Below, in pieces: positions 11,429 through 22,665 of a stretch of DNA of 64,000 nucleotides. The translations under genes and the position numbers were made by a program. The notes under the pieces are model-generated. The model was given only the letters and a program-made list of their open reading frames with translations. It was not told where the DNA came from and searched no databases. The stretch comes from Oscheius dolichura (Eukaryota > Nematoda > Chromadorea > Rhabditida > Rhabditidae). The stretch's first letter is position 1. Every line of letters starts with the position of its first letter. Location of the stretch: the NCBI GenBank assembly GCA_932521035.1, contig OW051492.1, positions 2,418,001 through 2,482,000 on the forward strand, written 5' to 3'.

Positions 11429-12997
11429 TTACTCTGTGTAATTAGAAAGGATATCAGCCAGATGGCGGGGAATAACAATTGAAGACATTTCACTGCATAC
11501 ATTGGGAAGCTGGGGACCCTGTCTCCAGCTATTTCCATTAAATATTTCAGTTTCATCTGTGCCATTCGCTCCTCCAATTACAAAAATCCCATGGTCAAGG
11601 ACTGCTGCAGAAAAGTGAGATCGAGATTGTTTCATTGGCAGCAGTTCTTTCCATGTTCCTTTTCCTTCTAGATTGCTCAGTTCCAGTACAGTATTGAATG
11701 TCTTTCCATCAACACCGCCTATTAAAATGAGATTATTTCCATAAGAAACGAGAGAATGATCAGAAAGAGGTGTTGGCATATCATTCATCTCCGTCCAGAC
11801 ACCACTCTCCGGGTCGAAACATTCCACACTTTTCAAACCAGTCGAACCATCAAATCCACCACAGACAATGAATTTGCCATTATGAACTGCTGCAGCTGCA
11901 CCAATTCGCGAATATTTCATTTCCCTAAAATATTGATTAGCCCTGATTGAGCCTTGTATCAGATGTTGTATCATCTCATTTGAGAGACGAAGCGGCCGTT
12001 GGAAACCGAGCAGAAGAGAAAAATTGGGGGAAAGTATTCAACTTACGGCATTTTAATCCATTTGTTCTTCTTCGGATCATATCGTTCCACACTTTTCAAG
12101 TAGCTGCTTCCATTCCATCCTCCAAACACCCAGATGGATCCATTCCATTCCAGACAGCTATTTGAAATATACCGTCGTCCCTCATTCATATCTGCCAATC
12201 GTATCCATTTCAATGTTTTGTTATCCAATTTGTATAATTCTTTCTTCATCTGCCAACCACCGAATACATAGATCTCTCCATCCAGATATACTGCACCACC
12301 ACGAAAAAGTTCTTCCGGTAATTTCAATGCCAATTTGTTCCATTTGTCTTGTTTCAAAATGACCATTTGATCACTTCCTCTGCCATCTTTTCCTCCTCCA
12401 AGGAATAAAATCTAAAAGAATGTTAATTATTCTCTTCCACAATACCCCACCGTTCCCTTATCCACTTGTCTTGGGATCAATTGTATTTTTTCTTCCAAAA
12501 GAACGAGTCTCTGTATTATTGTAAGATGATCTTCACTTTGTTTTCCTTCGATCCTACCAACTAAACATTAGTAACACTGAAAAGTATTAGATCTGGTTGA
12601 CTTTTGTGAGAAATCTCTGCGATGCCCTCTTGTAAAGCCGTAATAGCATCGGAAACTGAAATTTCTCTCGAGTTCTAAAAGGTTTCAATGATTTCTCACC
12701 CCCTTGTTGCTTGTCGGATACTTCTTTCAATCTCCCTGAAAAGTCATTTCGTCTGTAACTGAAATAACTCGCCTTCTGTTTCCCGTCGAAGTCGTTTCAT
12801 CTCCTCATTTTCTATCGCTAACGCATCTATTTCATATTTTTGAAAGACGCATTATCACCCCCCAACATACCGTTTCTACCCGAGTTCAGCTCCATTTTCC
12901 CCTTCAATTCTCTATTTTCCGCTTCCAGCCTGCTCATTCTTACCATTAGTTCCACAATCAGCGTGTTTATATTCGCTTCAGAAGAATTAGTTGCCAT
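11429..12997 (-). pseudogene. Kelch-repeat gene, inverted diverged copy, probably frameshifted near the N-terminus
   Basis: This is the reverse-strand relative of the tandem Kelch genes at 43683 and 45813. The ATG is at 12995-12997 (MATNSSEANINTLIVELM...) and the stop at 11429-11431. The two Kelch exons are intact: about 12366-12050 (VYLDGEIYVFGGWQMKK ... SIWVFGGWNGSSYLKSVERYD) and about 11930-11429 (AVHNGKFIVCGGFDG ... FVIGGANGTDETEIF). In exon 2, after GAAACAGAAG, this copy has a net four extra bases relative to the other two, and the frame hits TGA. Either the N-terminal coiled part is lost or translation begins later. Kelch repeats form a beta-propeller for protein binding. Flanking sequence out to about 11195 and 13145 is shared with the other copies. 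Confidence 0.7.
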
Positions 12998-13318
12998 TAG
13001 AGTAGCTGAAAAAGTTTATGGAAAGATTGAGAAATTGGAAAAGTCGATTTGAACAAGGGAAGAGGCAGGCAAAGGTCCTTGATAAGGGAGACTCCATGCT
13101 GCAATTCGATAAGACACAGAAATTGTTGTCGAGTTTGCGGACGCGTGACATCCATGGACCTAATGTCGCACCCCGTGAACCTAATGGCGTGCGTATAACT
13201 CTTTTTTCTTCTGAAGAACCCCAATTTTCCAAGTTTGGTGAAGTTTGGCCATGAAATAAGCGAGAACGAGAGGCAAACGCGTTTAGAAAAGTGCGCCGTC
13301 CGCCGTCCGTCCCCTGAA

Positions 13319-13391
13319 TGGCCAAGTGGCGCAATCGGCAGGCGCGCTGTCTGGGGGTCCAAGGCTTGCGGGTTCGAACCCCAGGCACGCA
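13319..13391 (+). pseudogene. tRNA-like relic (possible SINE head)
   Basis: It has an A-box-like TGGCCAAGTGG/TGGCGCAATCGG and a perfect B box GGTTCGAACCC about 40 bases later, with D-arm-like GCGC pairs. The acceptor stem does not pair, the anticodon stem is poor, and only three of five T-stem pairs form. This is a tRNA-derived sequence, not a working tRNA. Confidence 0.45.
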
Positions 13392-13593
13392 AAAACTCTT
13401 TTGCTTTGAAGGTACATCGTCCAGAGTGGTTCCGGGTGTGCAACATCGTGGAAAAAAAATAATTGGATGCAATTTCAATTAGAAAAAAAGTTGTTTCTGG
13501 CCGGTTACGCTTTTTTTCTTTAGGGTATGGTATCTCTTTTTGTATAGCGGCAAAATTATGGACATTCTAGACGAATGTCAACAAAAAGTGAAC

Positions 13594-13823
13594 AATTCGT
13601 TTGTTGGAAAAGGAGAAATCTCAACAAAAAGTATTATTTGTGTTTACAAGGAGGGTACAAAAAGGAAACAATAGTAGGGACTGGAAGGATGCTACAAAAG
13701 GGGAACAATACCACAAAGGTTGAAGACAGCCGTTATTTGTGGTATTGTTCCTTTTTTGTACCCTCCTTGTAAACGCAAATAACACTTTTTGTTGAGATTT
13801 CTCCTTTTCCAACAAACGAATCA
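13594..13823. mobile_element. Foldback (hairpin) element with about 80-bp arms
   Basis: The left arm 13594-13672 (ATTCGTTTGTTGGAAAAGG ... GGAGGGTACAAAAAGG) is nearly perfectly complementary to 13742-13823 (CCTTTTTTGTACCCTCC ... CCTTTTCCAACAAACGAAT). The loop is about 70 bases. It lies just upstream of the first surviving UGT exon, so it probably sits in a former UGT intron. Confidence 0.75.
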
Positions 13824-13891
13824 TTCTCTTGGTGTTAGTCAAATGGAAAATCTCGTACGACTACATAGAAAATGACACATTTCCCTTTCAG

Positions 13892-14603
13892 ATAATGATA
13901 AAGTCAAGGTTTTCGTAAGCCACGCCGGGATGAACAGCGTCTTGGAGACGACGAGGGCTGGCAAACCGGCACTCTTTATTCCCATCTTTGGCGATCAGTT
14001 CCAGGTAGGGGAATCTTTTTTTAAAAACATTTTCAGTCGGTTTATAAGAGAGTTCAATCCGGCCTTCTTTTATTACATCGAACTTCGTCGTAGTCAAGCT
14101 CTCACTTTTCAGAATGCAGCAATGGTATCCCGGAAAAACTCGTCCAAGATAATTTGGAAGACAGGGCTCAGAGGACGAGTCGTCGTCAAAGCTTTGAAGG
14201 AACTTTTAGAAGATGAGGGGTCGGTTTCAAACCAGGAAAAATACCCCAAAACATCCTGGTTTCAGTTATTCTCAAAGAGCCCAAAGATTGGGTGAAATGA
14301 TGCGATCCAGGAGATTTTCACCAAAGGAACGGATTCTCGAAACTGTAGAATATTCAGGCAAGTTTTGGGTAACTAATATTGAATCTACAATTATCCCAAT
14401 CTTTTATGGATTCCCCAAAACTTCAAAAAATTTCAGGAAAATTCGGTCGAATTCCCGATTTGGACGTGGCCGGCTTCTCGATGGGAATTATGGAATTTCA
14501 ACATCGACGTGATAATCGGCTGGATATTTGTACTTTTAATCTTTTTCTACAGTATCTATTGTCTCTTTTCGAGGTTACGGGGCGGAAAAAAGATGAAATT
14601 TGA
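13892..14603 (+). pseudogene. UDP-glucuronosyltransferase, C-terminal exons only
   Basis: The UGT signature is clear: KVKVFVSHAGMNSVLETTRAG, then KPALFIPIFGDQFQ (UDP-sugar binding, HAGxNS...P..DQ). Three more exons follow: NAAMVSRKNSSK, then QRLGEMMRSRRFSPKERILETVEY, then GKFGRIPDLDVAG with a C-terminal hydrophobic span (FNLFLQYLLSLF) and GRKKDEI at the end. UGTs are ER membrane enzymes that conjugate sugars to lipophilic compounds. The whole acceptor-binding N-terminal half is absent. Upstream there is only the foldback element, the tRNA relic and the Kelch gene. One junction (after TATTCAG) could use a GC-AG intron. Probably a 5'-truncated remnant. Confidence 0.8.
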
Positions 14604-15398
14604 GTAGAAAAACAGCTAAAACGGGGGTAAATTACCAAAAATTCGGAGAAAGATGGGTCTCACTTGTATATATTCTCGTTGTTAATTAGAGAAAATAAAG
14701 AATTACCAGCGGGCCTTCGGCAGCCTACGGCTGTCGTCTATCTGTCAAAGTTATCCGTTTCGACCTGTGGCGACCTTTCCACTCTTCTGCCGACGACCGC
14801 CTGCGGCGGCCCCCGGGATTAAGACATTTTTTATCCCTTTACCGTCGGACACTTTCCCATCGGACAGACAAACAAACAGACAAACACCATAGCACTTTAA
14901 TAGTAAGGGATGGGAAAATAAGAGCTTTTTTGATGTGGAGTTGTTGCCTCTAGAATTTTTTCGCCGTCCTGGGCGAGGTAAGACTCTTTTACCGGGTGGG
15001 AGCATATCATCCACTCCTTCCTCGTCGTTCTTCACCCCGTCTTTCTTCTTATCATCCATCTCCCTGTCCTTCTCGTCCACCACCGTGTCCTCTTCCTGCT
15101 CCTCCTCGTCCTCAACCTTGTCCTCCAGCTATGCTCCCTTTCGTTCAGCATCTCGTTCTCCATCTGTTGGTTCCAGGTTGACCCCCTCCAAACATCAACG
15201 ACAACAACATCTCCTTCTCCACCTTATCCCTTGTTATCCTAAAAATATCCCCTTCCCATCCTCTCTGCCCCTCCCCATATTTACAGAATGCCTCCAACTT
15301 GCTTCAAGTGGTCAACACGTTGTGCGCGAAATCCACGTGTGAGTACAACAACAACTACTTATCCCGTCATCTTACGGTCTTTGGCTCTCCCCCGGTGG
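14604..15398. other. Intergenic, pyrimidine-rich, no gene seen
   Basis: A C/T-rich tract (about 14990-15180, many TCCTC and CTCC units) creates spurious Ser/Pro-rich ORFs. No domain or splice pattern supports a gene. Confidence 0.5.
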
Positions 15399-15406
15399 TA
15401 TAAAAG
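15399..15406 (+). promoter_or_regulatory. TATA box of the second small heat-shock gene
   Basis: TATAAAAG lies 44 bases before the ATG at 15443 in GGTGGTATAAAAGCCCCG. I did not find an unambiguous heat-shock element nearby. Confidence 0.6.
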
Positions 15407-15442
15407 CCCCGTTCCTGGAGGAGAGCATCCAAACCAACCAAG

Positions 15443-15852
15443 ATGGCCCCTACTCCCGCTCCTGTAGCCGCTCCTATCGCCATAACCCACGATGCCACCA
15501 GCTGGGATTGGCCTCTCCAGGCACATGACAGCTCTATCGCTATTCGAGAAGATACCAATAAGTTTGAAATACAGCTGGATGTACAGTACTTCAAGCCGGA
15601 GGAGATTGATGTGAAGGTGGCCGGCGATGAAGTCATTATCCATTGTAAACACGAGGTGGGCTCTTTGTTTCCATAGAAGAAGAACACTTCCCCTTTTAGA
15701 GAAGACAAGTAGGAGGACAGAGAACTGATGAAGGAGAGGTGGCCAGGGAGATCCTCCGGGCATACCACCTTCCCAAGGGGGTGGACGTCGCCTCGGTGAA
15801 GAGCAACGTCGCCCGGGGACGACTAGAAATCACTGCGGACAAGAAACACTAA
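15443..15852 (+). CDS. Small heat-shock protein (alpha-crystallin/HSP20), 121 aa
   Basis: Exons are 15443-15655 and 15700-15852, phase 0, intron 44 nt. The N-terminus is MAPTPAPVAAPIAITHD, then TSWDWPLQ and the alpha-crystallin core (FEIQLDVQYFKPEEIDVKV, GDEVIIHCKHE). Exon 2 has GEVAREILRAYHLPKGVDV and ends GRLEITADKKH. The Gly-Arg-Leu-x-Ile strand near the end is the canonical IxI/V groove-binding region. It is a chaperone paralogue of 2164-2563 with the same intron position. The first exon is the better-conserved half between the two. AATAAA follows near 15887. Confidence 0.9.
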
Positions 15853-15917
15853 AGAGCGTATTTATCTTATATTTAAATGAGATATTAATAAATCTGTAAC
15901 TAGCCAGCTTCCTGGAC

Positions 15918-16822
15918 TTAGCGAGGAGTTTTGCAAAATCCGTTGACATTAACCTGTGCAATGTTATTCAAATCGTCTTTTAGATAGTCGATGAACTCAT
16001 TGTAGGCTGTCTCGGCGTCGTCGTTTATAATTATCCGGTCAAATAGGCTAGGATAATGGTCCACTGTAAAAACCGACGGTATTTCAATTTCCGCGACAAT
16101 TACCCCGTTCCCAGTCCTTTTCCGCTTGCTTCAACCTCTTCTCGATGGCTTCTTCCGTATCCGTTGACCTACTTCTCAACCTCTTTTCCACTATTTCGAG
16201 GCTAGGAGGACGGATCAGGATATATTTAGCCTTGAGACCGCTAGTCTTTAGGGAGAGTACACCCTGCAACTCCAGATCCAAGATACAGATCTTTCCTTGG
16301 TTTTGGAGGTCTTCGACTAGTTGTCTACTGAAAAAGGAGGTCGTTGTCAAGACGCGTGAAATGGCTCGTGCATTTTTTCTGGGCTTTGGACCAATTTGAC
16401 GGATAAAAGTCCCCCAATTTCATCCCCAACCAGAGGAGCCGCAGATCCGGTGGAGGACAGTGGTGGCTAGCGTGTTTCCATTCCAAAACAACAAGCCCTG
16501 GCCTAGTAATTACAAACCTAGTCCCGCAAAGATTCCCTCCAAAAGTGGCATACTCCAAAAATTCGCCGTTTTCAATCATCCGCTTCATTTCTTCCCTGCT
16601 GACGAAGTATTCAGTCCCATTCTGCTCTTGGCCCCGCGGCGCTCTAGTAGTATCTGAAATTGGGCAATGTATGGAAAAAAAGAAGATCTTACAAGAGACA
16701 GAGAAGAAAAAAAAATCAGGAAATGATCGAATGGCTCGGCTTATAATGGTCGACTTTCCTCCTTCACTGGGAAAAAAAACCAAAAAAATGGGACCGGAAA
16801 CAACGACGGCGGGGTGGGTCAT
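15918..16822 (-). CDS. Guanylate kinase paralogue with a 7-residue insertion in the P-loop
   Basis: The exon chain parallels the intact gene at 23845-24764: P-loop exon, DTTRAPRGQEQNG exon, KICILDLELQGV exon and a final exon ending in DDLNNIAQVNVNGFCKTPR. Guanylate kinase converts GMP plus ATP to GDP. Here the GPSGGGKST loop is broken by 21 extra bases encoding IFLVFFP, so it reads GP-IFLVFFP-SEGGKST. One residue is also missing at GTEYFVSREE (the paralogue has GIEYWFVSREE). All later junctions stay open, and the TAA is at 15918-15920. ATP binding is probably lost. It could be a young pseudogene or an inactive paralogue. Confidence 0.72.
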
Positions 16823-17010
16823 CCTCCCCTAACCGAGATGCAACGGGGGAGTTCTGTTGTTGTTGACACCCATGGGGGCAGGGCTGTTGACAAGAAATGG
16901 CATGCACCTGTAGCAGGGTTATTCCCTCCAGCTGGGAAATAAACACAATGAGTGTGTTGTCTGTAGTGAAGAAAAGGAAAGGAGCGGCGTGGTTTCGCCA
17001 ATGACAAGAA

Positions 17011-17072
17011 GCAGAGGAGGGAGCCGGCCGGCCAAGGTGCCCCTCACCAATAAAACTGGGCACTTCTAGTCT
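17011..17072 (-). repeat. GC-rich dispersed repeat (GACTAGAAGTGCCCAG family)
   Basis: It reads GAGCCGGCCGGCCAAGGTGC ... CACCAATAAAACTGGGCACTTCTAGTC. Related copies occur at 39141-39199, 43368-43430 and 45498-45560, and a truncated one at 11181-11203. Confidence 0.75.
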
Positions 17073-17186
17073 GGACCTATATTCATAGTCCTTTTCCCGG
17101 GGAAATCGACTATGAATATGGGTCGTGATCGAAACCTAAAAGCCGAAATATGGATAGGAAAATTTTCATGTATATATGAAATTCAT

Positions 17187-19853
17187 TTATAAAGTAGCAT
17201 TTTCGATCATATTTGCTGTGCAGAGAATAGCAATCCCATTGGTGGAGCCACAGTCCAAATATTTCCATTTTCCGGCATTTTTTGTTGTCAACATCATCTA
17301 TTCTTTTGTTTTCTTTTCATAATTCTGGCCTTACCGTAAGACACATCGTTGTGTTGTAGCAGTTGACCCATTCTGTGGAATCTACAAAATTCCTAAAGAT
17401 CATCCCATTTCCGTTATTCCATCGATCACAGTCACCGTTCCTTCCTCCCTGATTCAGCCAAACATAGCCGGTGGATAAGGCCAAATTCTTCTTTGCGTAG
17501 CCTTCTCTTCTAATTATCGACTAAATTTAATGGAAACCTACTATAGACGAGTTCGTTTTCCTCTTTATTTTGAATTATCGGAAGAGTTATGAATTTATGT
17601 CCGCTCACTTTGCAAATGGCATCGGAATCCGTAAACGGCATGTTATAACCCTGAGAAATGGATTGACGTCTGGGGAGACTAACCCAATTGGAATGACAAA
17701 GATTATGGGGACTGAAGAAACTCCACTTTGACGGCATGTAGGTGGAACAAGAAGAAACTGAATATCTCATTATGACTCTGAGGGATCTCGGGATCGGGTT
17801 CTGGCCAATTGCGTCCCTCGCGGAACCCCGAATGATTGCCAGCAGTGACCTTACCTGGATTTTTCTGAAATTGACACAAGGTGCCAGCTGGCCCATTCGG
17901 TTCAGTCCAATTTCCAGAGAATCGGTCATAGACAAGGCGGTCAGGAATGTCTGCTGTCTAGTCACCAGGAATCCCACAATTCAAGACGTACCGTTTCCCT
18001 TGTACCGACTGTAATTACTGGGACTGTTCAGCCATTTCCCATTCTGCCAATTCAACCACACGTCGCCGTTATCGTTTTCTGTGTATGGCCGTAGGAAAGC
18101 TGAAACAGAAATCGTTTAAAATATTAATCAAACTTGTTTTGAGAGTTGTTTTCAAAAGTTCGTCATCCTCTTTATTTGTAATTACTGGCAGGGAACCATT
18201 TCGAAAGTTGCAGACTTCTGCCGCCTGAAACAGAATGCTACCCAAGTGTAGCTCTAACAAATTAAAGCCCAACTCCTCTAACCCCCCGCTCAATTTTACC
18301 TCATCAAAGTTTTTGGCCAAATAGCCTTCTAGAATGCAGCCATTTCTTAAAAAAGAAAGTATTAAAGATTGAGCTTGTTTACCCTTCTCCGTGTCCTTCA
18401 AAATAACAATTCTTCTCAGCTGGGAGGGAAAATTGGACCTTGATCATTCCACCAGTACAATTGTCACATCCATAGAAGAATGAAACATCATTCGTGTTGA
18501 TTATCAGCGAACCAGTGGACATGCCAAAATCCATAAATTAAATGAGTTTTCTCCTAACTAACTTATAAAACGTTAGTTCTGAGTTGACTACAATTCTTAT
18601 CATAAATTGCCCTTGTCGATAATTGTCCTCTACTGTCAATTTCACCGTGGTTATCATTGGTGTGATAAGTGAAGACGGCACATCATACATCCGCTGGTTC
18701 TGATTTTGATAAAGATAATTTCTAGTGACTAAATAGCCAAATTGCCCTGGTAGAATTCTTGGGTCTAAATTGAATCTGTACAGGATAAAGAACAGGAGCC
18801 TCTCCGGAAAGAAAGAAATACAAGCTCCAGACCCAAACCGGAGAAAGCTTAACAAAAAACCGACATTTTGCTGGAATTATTCTGTTGAGGAGAAGCGCCA
18901 CTGTCCCGTTGTAAACTGCGAGGGTTCGGGCTTCTCCCGGAAATTGTTGAGGTATCAAACGATAATTATTTTTTCTTTTGAATGAGAGAACCGGTTTCGC
19001 CGGCGGTAGACAAGTTCTCGGTAGCCAGTCCATTCTAGTTTTTGAGCTCTGAAAATACAAAATAAGTTCAATGGAAGTATATTACAGAGAATATTCGACG
19101 AGAGATGTAAATATCGGATATGTTAAAATAGGCAACAATAGTAACAGCTGTTATAATGTTCGCGGAAGAGGAGATGTTGAGCTAGATTTGTTTTATTTGA
19201 AGAATAGAAAAATGTTGGCATTCTTACTATCATCCGCTCATCCTCCTTACTATACCACGCCACAGAATAGTCAACATTTTTTATGTCCGCCAGGAGACGG
19301 ACCAGCAGAAAGCCGTGACCGCCCTTTTCTACAGCCACTTTCAATGTTCCAGATCCGCAGACGTAGGGCTTTTTCAATCCAAAATCACCGTCGGTAACGA
19401 GGGAATATAACCTGAAATATATCATAGTTCCCAAGTAATTGTAGAGTTGCAGAGAAATTGGAGTCCGAGCATGAAAATAAATACTTTTTAGAGACACAAA
19501 AGACTAAAATTGGGCAAAGAAGACTCACGATCCCAGCAACGTTTCATTTTCTCCTTGTCCATCAAAAATCAGTGTATTAATGTCATTTTTTGTACTGCTA
19601 CCAGCGTAGACAACCAGTGGTTCGGTTGTCATGACTATTGTTGTGATATTGTCAATGTCATTCCAAATAATTACGGCTTCATCTCCTCTATTAATTGTGT
19701 AGGTCGATAAAGAAGACGCTGGGTGTGCGAATTTTGCTGAACAACAAATAAGAAGACTCGGAAACGGGGACTTTGAAAGTTTGCCCTTTCTATAAATTGC
19801 TAACCATAGCTTTCGGAGCAGAGAAGAATTGTTGTAAAGAGAAGGAAGAACAT
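17187..19853 (-). CDS. Secreted lectin with two C-type lectin domains (multi-exon)
   Basis: The ATG is at 19851-19853, encoding the signal peptide MFFLLFTTILLCSESYA, and the TAA is at 17187-17189. Early exons (about 19853-18540) encode a beta-rich region with repeated INTLIFDG-like and DYSVAWYSKE blocks, comparable in layout to the CUB-like N-terminus of nematode CLEC proteins (inference). The first CTLD starts with CNFRNGSLPVITNKEDDE and includes VWLNWQNGKW and the EPN motif in WTEPNGPAGTLCQFQK. The second starts CKVSGHKFITLPIIQNKEEN and ends WKYLDCGSTNGIAILC. Such proteins are often secreted and pathogen-inducible in nematodes. Junctions near 18720-18900 are not fully resolved. Confidence 0.75.
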
Positions 19854-19995
19854 GGTAGAGACAACAATTCGACGCTCTAAGCTTACTAAAGCGGAGGAGC
19901 GGGCTGATAACGAGTCCAAAATTGGCTTTAATCCTAATACCTCTTCACAAATCATTGAACGTCACTACTTGCACCCCAAGCTGCTCATTCCGGAT
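19854..19995. promoter_or_regulatory. Short bidirectional promoter between divergent lectin genes
   Basis: Only 142 bases separate the ATG of the reverse lectin (19853) from the likely ATG of the forward lectin (19996). An upstream in-frame ATG at 19852 would overlap the reverse start in a single CATG. The internal start is preferred because it gives a clean signal peptide. CTGATAA occurs near 19904. Confidence 0.5.
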
Positions 19996-22665
19996 ATGAT
20001 TCGCCTTTCGATTGAAATACTTTTTCTTATTTTTGCAATACAGTGTAGGCTACTCCTGTTATTTATTATCTAGAGCCTTCAGTAGCCGCAGAGAAGCCGA
20101 AAAGATACGAGTACGTGGTGCGAGAAGAGGCCATTGTCATCGATCAACTCGACACAGTCGACACGGCGGTTGTTGTGGTCGCTAACGAGACGGTAAGTAA
20201 TTTCTGTAATGTACAGAGACTTTTTCGGCCTTCCAGATAGCTGTATATGGTTCTATTGCCCATGACCCGTCGCTGTTCTCCTCAGCAAACAATTCGTTTG
20301 TATTTGAGGGCAATGGAACAGAAGGAAAGATCCTGGCAACGTAAGATTTCCCGTTTTAAACTTTTACCATTAGCCTTTTTATCCCAAAATCTCTCCAAAA
20401 GTTCTAAAAAGAAGTCCTAGGCTCTACTCGCTGGATCAGTCGAGTAGCCCACTGCTGGTCAATTCTTCGCTGGTGACCATCTCCTCGAACAGAAAATCAA
20501 ATGGCGGCTTTTTAATTCGACAATATTCTGATATCAAATTCATTAGCTATTCTTTTATCTGGTTTTCTGAACAGCAAAAGAGCAATGAGGTGGGCTAACT
20601 TCATTCTAATTTCTTTGTAGATAATTTTACAAGCAACGAGAAACACAGCGGCCGTAACAATCCTCGATTCAACTTATGAAGACACCTCTAATTTTGTATA
20701 CTTGGACAGTATCAACCTTACGGTATTTAGCTGAAAGGGGAGAGAAAAAATATTGCAGACGAGTTCGACCACGGTGTTTTGGACAGCGGCGAGTACGGTA
20801 GCCACTCCGGAGTCAATCGCTTTTTATAACAAAGAACAGTCGCTAAGCTGTCGTCAATTTATTCCCGGTCGAGTAAAAACTTTCAGTGCGAGATCTGGAA
20901 CAGCAATTCTGATGTTCAGCTGGTGGAATACAACATACGGTTTATCAAATTAGAGAAAGAGATTATTTCATTTCCAGAGAAGCAAATATTTCTTACAAAT
21001 ACGGATATATTCATTCCAACACTGAATTATGGAATATCGTCGCCAGAACAGGCCCTAGAATTTATTATTCTTGTTCCATATCCCAGTACCGTGATGATAT
21101 TTCCTACTGGTCTCTATAATATTAGCTACACCAGTGATCAACCTCAATATTATACGTAAAAATATGAGAAATTATATTTTTACATTATTATTTAGGACTA
21201 TTGAGGAAAATAGTGAAACGTTATTTGGTTATGACTTCAATCCCCACTTTATTTCAACTATGGACGATGATAATAATTCTTTGGGTGGTGTGATTGAAGT
21301 TACTGTACTGCAACAGCTGCCATGTAATTTTCTTGGAACTGGACCCATGTAATCGATACTTTTTCTTTTTTAAAACTTTTCCTAGGTACACTTGTAAGCT
21401 TGAGCTTTATTTTACCGAAAAACTGAAGGAAGCAATCGAAACATGCAGCTCAATGAATGGATTTCTTCCGATTTTTCACGGCTACAATGATATGAGCATC
21501 TTAAAAGCTAGCCTAGATTATAGTTTGCCATTTTTGCGATGAGGAACATCCAGTTACAGGTTTTATAAGTTCTCAAAATGTAAATTATAACAGTAAAGTG
21601 TGGTTAGGATTCAAGGATGGCCAATGGATGGACGGCAGCAATTTCTCGCCGGATGGCTGGAATTTATCTGGTAGGCAAGTTTTCTCCCCTTTTTTCTTCT
21701 GTTAGACATTGAAAGAATAGTTTTATAGAATCGACAACATCGTTAGTTTATGACCGGCAATCGGGATCCGTAATGGAATGGTCGGGACCGGCGGGAATGA
21801 TCTGTCAGTTCAAGCAGAACTCCAGTAAAATATTTTCCGAGTGACAAATGCCAGTTTCAGCTGGATTGTGTTCTAATTATGGTCGTGTTGATTTCCAATA
21901 TTACGGCGATTTCCCGATGTGTTTAGTTATGGTACGGACAAGTTTTACTCTTTTTTAAAAAGTCTCTCGTTCAGATCCGTTACGATAATTATTTGGCGAT
22001 AACGGAAGGAGGTTGTCAATTTCAACTTACCGGCGATGTCACACTTCCTGAACCACAAAGTTATAGGGAAAATGAGCTGATCTACAGTAAGCAATCAGTT
22101 ACCCTGAAAACTCTGGCTCCTCATTTGTTCAACTTGGTCTGGGGCAGGTTTATGGAGTTTTTGATGGCCGAGACGAGACGGAAATCCTGAAAAATCTCGA
22201 GAGACTATCAAGATCTTTGAAGAGATTTTTCCTCTTTTCAAGTGTTTTGGTGGTCGGGATCAACAATTTTTCTGAGCCTGCCCCGAAATGCAATCGATCG
22301 AGCCAAGTCTGAACTTGTGAACCCCTAAAGTGGTTATTTAGATTTTGCAAAGGCGTTCAAAGTGCCCATGGATATTAATAACGGAGGACAACCAAAGCCT
22401 TCACATGTTTATTTGAATTATCAAGGGGGCAAGAAGCAAAACTGTGATCAGTGGAATAGTAAGAAAAAAATGGATTACACAAATTTTATTGACGGCGTGG
22501 TCTTGTCTAATTGCAACAATAAGAATATGTGCATAGCTGTCAGTTTTTTCTGTAAAAAGGGTAAGAAGTTTTCAGATGAGATTGGAGACAACCGATGCCG
22601 GTAAATGGGAATTCGTGAACTGCAAAGAAAATATGGTGGGAATTTGTGCTGTGAAAAATAAATAA
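19996..22665 (+). CDS. Secreted lectin with two C-type lectin domains (multi-exon)
   Basis: Exon 1 (19996-20044) encodes the signal peptide MIRLSIEILFLIFAIQ. Exon 2 is 20083-20192 and exon 3 starts at 20237. Residues to about 300 form a beta-rich N-terminal region (VVVVANETIAVYGS, TVFWTAAST, ISYKYGYIHSNTELW). The first CTLD has AIETCSSMNGFLPIF, KVWLGFKDGQWMDGS and EWSGPAGMICQFKQ. It lacks the EPN sugar-binding triplet of its divergent neighbour. The second has HVYLNYQGGKKQNCDQWN and ends WEFVNCKENMVGICAVKNK. TAA is at 22663-22665. It is the head-to-head sister of 17187-19853. Not every internal junction was fixed; the DYS|FISSQNV and WNLS junctions are in frame. Confidence 0.75.

Noticed and set aside
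14751..15342. Ser/Pro-rich and Lys/Glu-rich ORFs on both strands
   Set aside because: They come from a C/T-rich simple tract; no splice or start context supports them.
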